Origin: an uncultured Senegalimassilia sp.
GTDB lineage: Bacteria; Actinomycetota; Coriobacteriia; Coriobacteriales; Eggerthellaceae
Assembly (NCBI GenBank): GCA_934630815.1
Contig: CAKTWI010000004.1
Location: 32,446-96,445 of the forward strand
DNA length: 64,000 nucleotides
Direction: 5' to 3'
The position numbers and the translations under genes are program-made. The notes under the pieces are model-generated. The model saw only the letters and a program-made list of their open reading frames with translations, was not told the origin of the DNA and searched no databases. Position 1 is the first letter of the stretch; each line of letters starts with the position of its first letter. Positions 44,576 to 51,529 of the stretch are shown here, piece after piece.

Positions 44576-45601
44576 CTAGATTACTTCGCATTGCTGGCGA
44601 GCGCCTTTCGCTATGAGCGTTATGTAGCTGTTCAGCAAGTCGTCTATGGCAACGGGCTCTCCTGTTCGGCGTTCTTTGAAGAAAGCGCTCACAACCTCAA
44701 GAGGGCGATAACGGTCGGGTAGGGGCTTGTGGGCGAATTCCAGGTCCAGGTAGTTGCCTCGACCGCCGTGGCCGTCAACAAGGATGATTCCGGCTCCTTC
44801 GCCGCTCTCTTGCATGGCGTAGCCGCTCCACGACATGTCGGTTATATCGCCTTCTGCTTCGAATAGAGAGACGATTCGGTCGTAAAGCTCCGCGCCTCTA
44901 GGCATTTCGCTTTGCGGGAGTTCTTCACGTGCGTTTTCTGATGTCCATGTGCACAAATCGGTGAGAACGCAAGGACGCTTGGGGTCTTGGATATCGCGCA
45001 CGATGTCGCCAGCATGAAACGGCGTGGGAAAGGCGAACCACATGCTGGTAAACATCATGGAAAGGTTGGAGTCTTCCTCGCATGTATCAAGGCAATGGAC
45101 ATTAACGATTTGGCCGTTGCGGTTGAAGCGAACGCTGTCCGCCCAGCTACGCTTTTCATCAGCGTCAATAAGATATTTCGAAATAGTGAATCCGGTACAC
45201 CCGTCGTCGTCGGCCGCCCAATCTTTTGCTGCATCAAGGCAGCGACAATAGCTGGTGTAAACGGCCGAGCTGACGCTTTCTTCCAGACATCCAAACAGGG
45301 CTTTCCATGAATACAATCCCTCTGATGCATCTTTGAATTGCTCCAGATCGCACATCTGCAAGTCGATATATCGTCGAAGAAACTCGTGAAAATCGGGAAT
45401 ACCGAGTTCGAAACAACGCGGGTTCATGGAACAGTTCGGCATGGTATCGATGATTCCCTGCCATGCGGCAATCTTCTCGTCAAGTGTGGCGGTGTGGCAA
45501 TACCATACCAGGAACGCCGTCTCGGGAGTGGTGAACTGATAATCGAGCTGCTTTAGGTGCTCCCGAATATCGCGGGAATCAACGAAATGGTAGATATCCA
45601 T
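44576..45601 (-). CDS. Unrecognised island family, member A
   Basis: The 341-residue protein is the closest relative of member B: FVDSRDIREHLKQLDYQFTT, PETAFLVWYCHTATLDEKIAAW, FAFPTPFHAGDIVRDI, and YLDLEFAHKPLPDRYRPLEVVS. The DSRDIREHL-F-T-PE-FLVW-C-ATL pattern and the PxPFHxGDI motif define the family. The latter could be a small beta-barrel strand, but nothing is known. There is no signal peptide or membrane segment, so it is presumably cytoplasmic. AAAAGGATG precedes the ATG. A TACTAT/TATACA-like -10 lies about 45 bases upstream on the minus strand. It is the first gene of a two-gene unit with member B. Confidence 0.77.
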   Translation of the reverse strand: MDIYHFVDSRDIREHLKQLDYQFTTPETAFLVWYCHTATLDEKIAAWQGIIDTMPNCSMNPRCFELGIPDFHEFLRRYIDLQMCDLEQFKDASEGLYSWKALFGCLEESVSSAVYTSYCRCLDAAKDWAADDDGCTGFTISKYLIDADEKRSWADSVRFNRNGQIVNVHCLDTCEEDSNLSMMFTSMWFAFPTPFHAGDIVRDIQDPKRPCVLTDLCTWTSENAREELPQSEMPRGAELYDRIVSLFEAEGDITDMSWSGYAMQESGEGAGIILVDGHGGRGNYLDLEFAHKPLPDRYRPLEVVSAFFKERRTGEPVAIDDLLNSYITLIAKGARQQCEVI

Positions 45602-45881
45602 GGTAGTACATCCTTTTCGCTAGGGTCTATTCCAGCTGTATAGTAGAGAGTGACGGCTTTGACATGGGCGCAATAAAGGGTCTGAATATTCTTCATGTGC
45701 TGGTATTCTTCTCGTTGGAAATAAGGTTGCTGCCAGCTAGAGTAACGGTCAATCAAAAAGGGTTCTCAAGATAACGAATTTGGCAATAGAGGTAGCCTCG
45801 TTATGCGCGTATGCTTATACATGGGTAGCAGCTTATGGGTGGCATACCCAGTATTATTTCGTAAGAGAAGGATGAGAAATT

Positions 45882-46877
45882 ATGTCGATTGAAATCGAAG
45901 CAAATCCAGATGCGCCTAACCGCTTTAGGAATCCCTACCTCTTCGATTTAGACCAAAACGAGTTCCCTTTGTTCACGGACAAAAATATCCAGTTGGTAAA
46001 CGCGATGATTGCCTACAACTCTTCATATAATCGCTACTCAGATGATGACCTCAAGCAAATGTATCGCGACATGTTCGAAAGTAATAAAGAGAAGCGAATG
46101 AATGCTATCAGGCAAGTTGTGTATGTGACGGACCATATCAACTCGACACACCTCACGGCATTGAAAGACAAGCATCAAAAACAGGTCGAATGTGGTTCAG
46201 TTAAAGTAATCGTTAACAAGGATAAATGCGATCTTAAAGGTGGGGCATATTTAACTGCGGAAGAAATTATTGAAATCAAGAATCTGAGAAGACTGCTGAA
46301 TGAACCCGACCCCAAACTTGTTAGAACTATAGCTTTGGCAGCTCAGGAACGAGCAAGACGCGAGAAGCAATGCGATAGCGAGAAGCAATGCGATATTAAC
46401 AAAAACAATTTTTCGTTTGCTACCAAGTTTTGCCACCATGCAAGTAGGTACTCTGGTGAAACGGACGATCCGGGCAAGGCGAAATATTGTATTTACGACA
46501 AGGTGGTTGGGGAAGTCTTGCCTTATTACGCATGCGCATATATGCCAGCGGCGGACATAGAGGATTTCTGCAACAGGAACGCAGAAAAGTGCGATGGAGG
46601 AAAAATTACAAAATCGCGTTATTCGTCAAGCTGTTTTTGGATCGCCGCGACGATAAAGGAGCTGGCCGCCTCCGATAAATATGAAGAGTATGCAGATCTG
46701 TATTGCTCGGTTCGGGATGGCATTAACAACTGGCGAAAGAATCATGGCAGTTTAGCTAAGGGCGAAATCAGTTTTGAGGAAATCGACAGTTTGATCTGGT
46801 ATTACTTTAAAGGAGCAAGGCTTGATAAGGCTCGTAAGCGCCTGAAGGGACTTGGTGGGGATTGGGGTTTATGCTGA
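45882..46877 (+). CDS. Orphan AT-rich gene, unknown function
   Basis: I recognise no domain in this 331-residue protein. It is visibly AT-richer than the flanking core genes. Visible features are an acidic N-terminus (EIEANPDAPNRFRNPYLFDLD), a Lys/Glu-rich helical region, a short duplicated motif (EKQCDSEKQCD near residues 162-172), and a segment NFSFATKFCHHASRY followed by YCIYDKVV. That last arrangement looks like a conserved signature, but I cannot name its family. The C-terminus is helical (IDSLIWYYFKGARLDKARKRL). AAGGATGAG precedes the ATG. It lies alone between the A/B pair and RtcB. The 45602-45881 stretch before it holds only promoter-like AT-rich DNA. Confidence 0.7.
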   Translation: MSIEIEANPDAPNRFRNPYLFDLDQNEFPLFTDKNIQLVNAMIAYNSSYNRYSDDDLKQMYRDMFESNKEKRMNAIRQVVYVTDHINSTHLTALKDKHQKQVECGSVKVIVNKDKCDLKGGAYLTAEEIIEIKNLRRLLNEPDPKLVRTIALAAQERARREKQCDSEKQCDINKNNFSFATKFCHHASRYSGETDDPGKAKYCIYDKVVGEVLPYYACAYMPAADIEDFCNRNAEKCDGGKITKSRYSSSCFWIAATIKELAASDKYEEYADLYCSVRDGINNWRKNHGSLAKGEISFEEIDSLIWYYFKGARLDKARKRLKGLGGDWGLC

Positions 46878-46910
46878 TAAGTTCTGCTGTTCGACAAGAC
46901 GAGGCGAGCC

Positions 46911-47175
46911 ATGTCGCTGATTGTTTCATTGCTTATGCTTTGGGCATTGTTCAAGGGCATTCGGTCGTTTTGCTTGCGTATCGAGAAGCTGTGCGGAGGT
47001 GTTACCGCTAAGGCATTTCTCGTTTGCGTAGGCATTCTTACTGTGCTTGTTGCCGTTGCATGTTCCGGTGTGTGTTGATTGGTTTCTCGTGATACCAGAC
47101 GCCATGCTCGCCATCGCCTGCATGCTTGTCATTTGGAAGTATGTGCTCAAGCGCTTTCTTGACGAGGCGCGCTAG
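46911..47175 (+). pseudogene. Small membrane-protein ORF with a probable frameshift
   Basis: An ATG at 46911 opens a 55-codon frame with two hydrophobic stretches (LIVSLLMLWALF, AFLVCVGILTVLVAVA) that stops at 47078 in a GGTGTGTGTTG tract. A second frame, reached by a one-base shift there, continues as DWFLVIPDAMLAIACMLVIW and ends at 47175. Joined, they give a protein of about 87 residues with three membrane helices. GAGG lies eight bases before the ATG. It is either a broken gene or a slippage product. The other parts of 46878-47296 are non-coding. Confidence 0.35.
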
Positions 47176-47296
47176 CGGCTAACGCGTTTTCGACCTGCAA
47201 TCTTTCCCAAAAAAGCCCCATTATTGACCCCTTTGAAAACGTCCTGCTTCGTATCATCCCCTTCTGTAAGGAATTGACCACCAGAAAGGAGAGGAT

Positions 47297-48397
47297 ATGG
47301 CTGACGTAAAGGTTTTTGCTGAGAACATCGAAGATTCGGCGCAAGAGCAGATCGACGAGATCTCAGCATGCCCGGCGTTTGAGGGTGCAAAGATTCGCAT
47401 TATGCCCGACGCGCATAGGGGCAAAGGCTGCGTGATCGGTTTCACTGCCAAGCTCAGCGACAAGGTGATACCAAACTTGGTTGGCGTGGATATCGGGTGC
47501 GGCATGTTCTGCATCAAGCTTGCCGAGCATATCGACCATGCAGATCTTATTCAGTTCAACCGCGACGTTAAGCGTGCCGTGCCTACTGGCTTCAAGATTC
47601 ACCGCGACCCGGTGTGCGAACTGTCCGATTTCGGCATGGACGCCTGCAAGTGGCTTGAAGGAAAGCGGCGCGTGGAGCGCTCGCTGGGCACGCTTGGCGG
47701 CGGCAATCACTTTATCGAGCTTGACGAGGACGAAGAGGGCGCGCAATACCTGGTTGTCCACACCGGTTCGCGCAACCTTGGCAAGCAGGTTGCGGAACAT
47801 CACCAAGCTCTGGCGCAGGCGCTTTGCAAAGACGAGGTCCCCGAGGAGCTTAAGTATCTTGAGGGTGATTACACGCTTGAATACCTTGCCGATATGCACA
47901 ATTGCCAGCAGTTTGCCAACAGGAACCGCGAAGCAATCATCGCGCAGATTCTTGAGCGCACGGGTATTCGCGTTGACGGTACGGGTTTCACCACCATGCA
48001 CAATTACATTTCGGATGACGGGGTTATTCGCAAAGGCGCAATCAGCGCTCAAGCTGGGGAAACGGTGTTCATCCCCTTCAATATGCGCGATGGGGCCGTC
48101 ATCGCCACAGGCAAGGGTAACGAGGATTGGAATTGTTCGGCGCCGCACGGCGCTGGGCGCGCCATGAGCCGTGCGCAAGCGTTCGCAACGCTTGATGCGG
48201 AAGCGTTTGTACAAGAAATGAAGGACGCCGGCATTTATAGCCCAAGCGCCTGCGACGGAACACTGGATGAATCGCCGGAAGCATATAAGGCCGCGGAAAT
48301 GATTATGCGTCTGATGGAGCCTACGGCTCAAATCGTGCACCGCCTTAAGCCTATTTGGAACCTGAAGGCAACCGGCAGACGCGGTAGCAGGCGCTAA
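47297..48397 (+). CDS. rtcB: RtcB-family RNA ligase
   Basis: The 366-residue protein matches the shorter RtcB class. It has the metal-binding MPDAHRGKGCVIG and GVDIGCGMFCIKL, then LGTLGGGNHFIEL, VHTGSRNLGKQV, and the guanylylated-His motif APHGAGRAMSR. RtcB joins RNA 2',3'-cyclic-phosphate and 5'-OH ends with GTP, repairing tRNAs or rRNA cut by ribonucleases. GAAAGGAGAGGAT precedes the ATG. A macrodomain gene follows after 38 bases on the same strand. The pair looks like an RNA-repair module inside the island, perhaps countering toxin or phage-induced RNA cleavage; that role is inferred. Confidence 0.92.
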   Translation: MADVKVFAENIEDSAQEQIDEISACPAFEGAKIRIMPDAHRGKGCVIGFTAKLSDKVIPNLVGVDIGCGMFCIKLAEHIDHADLIQFNRDVKRAVPTGFKIHRDPVCELSDFGMDACKWLEGKRRVERSLGTLGGGNHFIELDEDEEGAQYLVVHTGSRNLGKQVAEHHQALAQALCKDEVPEELKYLEGDYTLEYLADMHNCQQFANRNREAIIAQILERTGIRVDGTGFTTMHNYISDDGVIRKGAISAQAGETVFIPFNMRDGAVIATGKGNEDWNCSAPHGAGRAMSRAQAFATLDAEAFVQEMKDAGIYSPSACDGTLDESPEAYKAAEMIMRLMEPTAQIVHRLKPIWNLKATGRRGSRR

Positions 48398-48435
48398 GGC
48401 GCTTGAAATAATGTAGCGTAAGGGAAGGGGTAGTC

Positions 48436-49026
48436 ATGCAAGAAGTAATGCTGCATCTAGTGACGAACAGCGCCGGAATGGCGGAAGCTTGGAAAGTCGC
48501 CTTCAGGGGCTATGATGGTGTTGTCGTATATTGCACGGATTTTAGGGCGTTTATCCAACAGCACCCTGAGATCGATGCTGTTGTCTCGCCAGCGAATTCG
48601 TATGGTTTGATGGACGGTGGCTTCGACAAAGCGATAATCGATTCGTTCGGGCGCGATCTAGCCGTGAAGGTGCGAGAATGCATTCTGGAGCGATTCTGTG
48701 GAGAGCAACCGGTTGCTACGAGTTTTTCAATTCCCATTCCTGGGCGCGAGGACGTGCTGCTCATACATACCCCGACTATGCGCGTTCCTAGCCGCATAGT
48801 CGACCCTATGGTTGCCTATCAGTGCATGAGGACTTCTCTTATGGAAGCGCTGCGCACAGCGCGCACGCAAATCGTGGTTCCGGCTTTTGGAGGGGAATGC
48901 GGATTTCTGCCGTTTATGAAGATCGCACAGCTTATGTGGGAGGCCTATCGGCAGGTTTCGAATCCTCCTAGAGAGATCACCTGGGACTACGCGGAATCGC
49001 GCGACTTGGAAGGATGGTATCGCTGA
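48436..49026 (+). CDS. Macrodomain protein
   Basis: The 196-residue protein is a stand-alone macrodomain: IDAVVSPANSYGLMDGGFDKAI is the ADP-ribose-binding loop, RCILERFCG-like helix and IPIPGREDVLLIHTPTM follow, and VVPAFGGECGFLPF is the second ligand loop. Macrodomains bind or hydrolyse ADP-ribose and its derivatives, including those formed in tRNA splicing or ADP-ribosylation. Its position directly after rtcB suggests a shared transcript and a role in processing RNA-repair by-products or reversing ADP-ribosylation; neither is shown. AAGGGAAGGGG lies upstream of the ATG. Confidence 0.85.
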   Translation: MQEVMLHLVTNSAGMAEAWKVAFRGYDGVVVYCTDFRAFIQQHPEIDAVVSPANSYGLMDGGFDKAIIDSFGRDLAVKVRECILERFCGEQPVATSFSIPIPGREDVLLIHTPTMRVPSRIVDPMVAYQCMRTSLMEALRTARTQIVVPAFGGECGFLPFMKIAQLMWEAYRQVSNPPREITWDYAESRDLEGWYR

Positions 49027-49130
49027 AGCGTTTTCGGTTGTAGAAGGTGGCTAGGCAGGCGGTAAACTGTGCTGTACTGGCACGTTTGGCTTTGGTGCTG
49101 GCGGACACCTCCCGTCTGTCCGGCATGTTC

Positions 49131-49171
49131 TATAATAAACGATAGTGCTTTTGGGACTGGAGGTGCATGTG
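49131..49171 (+). promoter_or_regulatory. Promoter and ribosome-binding site of the hipB-like region
   Basis: TATAAT at 49131-49136 is followed by GGAGG (49159-49163) and a GTG at 49169 with good spacing. No -35 is evident. The GTG frame stops after 30 codons, but a one-base shift at the G5 run (49190-49194) would join it to the downstream HTH frame. Confidence 0.45.
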
Positions 49172-49244
49172 ACTGCTTACATATCTTTAGGGGGAGCTGT
49201 TTACTGGCTCTTCCGATCCCTATCTGCTCGATGGTTGGTTACAT

Positions 49245-49493
49245 GTGCCAAGCATTGTTGAGCGTTCCATGGCAACGCCCGAGCGAGTTTCGGTTGTCCT
49301 TTCGGATATGATGCGCTCGCGCGGAACAAACATTGCTTGCGTTGCTGAAAAAAGCGGTGTCCCTGTTTCTCAGGTTAGAGCTTTAGTTTCGCGTGACCAA
49401 GGTTCCGTTGGCAATTTGCTTTCCGTGTGCCGTATATTGGGCGTGAAACCGGTCAAGGTGCCCCATCCTGCTTGTCTTGAGAAAGGAAATTAG
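49245..49493 (+). CDS. HipB-like HTH antitoxin/regulator, start uncertain
   Basis: The readable frame of 82 residues contains a helix-turn-helix: GTNIACVAEKSGVPVSQVRALV, then NLLSVCRILGVKPV. It lies directly upstream of the hipA pseudogene, with the stop and the hipA ATG adjoining, as in hipBA operons where HipB represses the operon and neutralises HipA. The listed start is GTG; an ATG lies eight codons in; neither has a clear ribosome-binding site. A well-formed site and GTG exist at 49159-49171 in another frame. The intact gene may therefore have begun there and lost frame in a G5 tract. If so, this gene too is damaged. Confidence 0.6.
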   Translation: MPSIVERSMATPERVSVVLSDMMRSRGTNIACVAEKSGVPVSQVRALVSRDQGSVGNLLSVCRILGVKPVKVPHPACLEKGN

Positions 49494-50720
49494 ATGAGAC
49501 GGCTTTTTGCTTGGATGCACGGGACGCTCTATGGATCTTTTACTGTGTGCGACGGTTTGGTGGCCTTTCGATACGAACCGGGTGTTTGCGAGCCAATTAG
49601 CATAAGCCTTCCTCTTTCAGGTGAGTGGGCGCCGGATGCGCCGAAAAACTTTCTTGACGGTCTTCTGCCTGATAGCGGCAACGAACGTCTTAGGATGAAA
49701 TCGGCTCTTGGCGCGAACAGCGATGATGCGTTCGACCTGCTTGATTCGGTTGATGCTATCGGCGATTTACCATTTTCTTTGGATAACAAATGTCCGGAAT
49801 CAGTCTCCAATCATTTCGTTTTTCCCATAAGCGAGGAAGACTTTCGGGCTCGCTTAGATAACATGCTTGTCTCACCTGCTGCGTGGTGGATCGCCAATGA
49901 GAACAGCCGTTTTTCGCTTGCGGGAACGCAGAGCAAGTTTTCTATGGCAAAGGTCGGCGACGATTGGTTCTGGCCGAATGTGTCGCTTCCGTCTACGCAC
50001 ATAGTGAAACCAGAGTGTCCTCAGAACAGGAATGCGGTAGTTGTTGAGTCTTCAACGCTTGATCTGGCAAAACTATGTGGCTTACAGGTTTGCGAGCATT
50101 CGGTTGTAAACGTTGGCGACAGTAGCGCGTTTATCACGCCGCGTTTCGATAGGCGATTCGCCCCGGATGGACTTGCTGAGCGTTTGCGTGTCGAAGACTT
50201 CACGCAAAGTCTCGGTGTGTCTCGCGATGTGAAATATGACGTGGAAACTGAAACGGTTATTGCGATGTTGAAGCACGTAGACCCAACGTGTTCGCTTTGA
50301 TATGACTGGCTTGCGCAATTCGCCTTCAACGTGATGGTTTGCAATGCCGGTGCCCATGCGAAGAATTACAGCCTGCTACTTGAGGTCGAAAAGGTGAAGC
50401 TGTCGCCTTTGTGCGACGGCCTAGCAACTTGGTATTGGCCGCAATATTCCAAAGCGCTTGCTATGCTTGCTATGTCGGTAAACGACGTGTGGTTCACGAA
50501 TGAGATCACATTATCTGATTGGGAAGCGCTTGCGCGTCAGAATGGGCTTGCGGTTGATAAGGCTCTTGATGTGGTTAAGCGCATTGCAACGGGTGTGGCT
50601 GCGCACGCGCAATCCGCGTTTGCGGAAATCCCTGGTTTAGCCAATATCGTTTTAGAGGCAAATAGGCTTTTGCTCGAGGACTTAAGGTGCGCATACAGCG
50701 TGAACCACGGGGAGGAGTAG
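49494..50720 (+). pseudogene. hipA-like toxin kinase, interrupted by an in-frame stop
   Basis: The frame begins MRRLFAWMHGTLYGSF, contains SLPLSGEWAPDAPKNFLDGLLPD, the ATP-site FSLAGTQSKFSM and HIVKPE, and is cut by TGA at 50298-50300. The same frame resumes immediately (YDWLAQFAFNVMV) through the catalytic-loop region CNAGAHAKNYSLL and CDGLATWYW to TAG at 50718-50720. HipA kinases phosphorylate glutamyl-tRNA synthetase and induce dormancy. Here the catalytic Asp expected in the xDxHxKN loop is replaced by Gly (AGAHAKN). With both a nonsense codon and a lost catalytic residue, the toxin should be inactive. Without the stop, it would be about 408 residues, near the family norm. Confidence 0.8.
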
Positions 50721-50725
50721 AGCGT

Positions 50726-50911
50726 ATGGACGAGCAGGGTACAAGGGCGGAAGGGCTTGTTCCCGTCAATGATGATAAGGGTATGGCTGCCAGCGCAACC
50801 TCACCGGTTGAATGCGCTGCGGGGTCTGATTTTGCTGCAACGATAGAATCTACAGTGCGTGATGTTGAGGCGCGGTGGGGCAATACGCTTCGGCTGTTGG
50901 AGGACGCGTGA
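50726..50911 (+). CDS. Putative antitoxin partner of Doc
   Basis: This 61-residue acidic protein (from MDEQGTRAEGLVPVN to GNTLRLLEDA) shows no named domain. It is set directly before a Doc-type toxin gene with a one-base TGATG overlap, the usual layout of antitoxin-toxin pairs, and GGGGAGGAG precedes its ATG. The C-terminal half (FAATIESTVRDVEARW) is predicted helical and could be the toxin-wrapping segment. It is not an obvious Phd/YefM fold. The antitoxin role comes from context only. Confidence 0.55.
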   Translation: MDEQGTRAEGLVPVNDDKGMAASATSPVECAAGSDFAATIESTVRDVEARWGNTLRLLEDA

Positions 50912-51393
50912 TGTCGTTGCGGGCGCGTGCGGAAGCTCCGTTGTGCTTCGATGGGCAGGAAGAGGCGCTGTCCTCTGCTGTCGTGTCAATCCATGATGGT
51001 CTTGTTGCGAAGCGTGGGTTTGCTCCTGAGCTTTCGAACGAAAGGCAAGAGGAAATTACAAGCCGCGTTCTGTCCGTGGTTGTATCTGCCTTTTGCACGG
51101 TATATGGTGCGAGGCTAGAGCAGCGTTTTTCTGACGTTTTCGAGCAAGTCACCGTTTTCGCGGTCCATTTAGCTAAAGATCATATTTTCCCGGACGGAAA
51201 CAAACGCACTACGCTTGTGTCCGCGCTTTCTATTCTGCAGTTAGCCGGTTTCACGCTTGATTTTGAAGACGCCAACGAACCTGTTTGCAACGGCTTGTAT
51301 GCATGGGTGCTAGCCGCTGCCGCAAGTGGTAAAAGCAACGACGAGCTTGCTGCGGTTCTACGAAACCATAAGCAAGAGATTGCTTATGCATAG
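50911..51393 (+). CDS. doc: Doc/Fic-family toxin
   Basis: The 160-residue protein contains HIFPDGNKRT (residues 91-100), which fits the Doc-type Fic motif HxFx(D/N)(A/G)NKR and retains the active-site His. Doc phosphorylates EF-Tu and arrests translation; other Fic proteins transfer AMP. The ATG overlaps the stop of the upstream small gene by one base and has GGAGG eight bases upstream. Its reading frame is intact, unlike the nearby hipA. The 51394-51529 stretch after it is AT-rich and contains no gene. Confidence 0.83.
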   Translation: MSLRARAEAPLCFDGQEEALSSAVVSIHDGLVAKRGFAPELSNERQEEITSRVLSVVVSAFCTVYGARLEQRFSDVFEQVTVFAVHLAKDHIFPDGNKRTTLVSALSILQLAGFTLDFEDANEPVCNGLYAWVLAAAASGKSNDELAAVLRNHKQEIAYA

Positions 51394-51529
51394 CTGTTGT
51401 AACGTTTTACGGTAAAAGGAATTAGCGGCACCTATTCTCACAAAGCACCATTATTGGTACCGTTGATATTACTTCTGCCTATAACATTCCCAACATAACG
51501 ACTTTCCTTAATTGAAAGAGGTTGGGACC

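Noticed and set aside
50298..50300. TGA in hipA as selenocysteine
   Set aside because: HipA is not a known selenoprotein family, no redox site is expected there, and I saw no selenocysteine-insertion hairpin directly downstream. A nonsense mutation is simpler.
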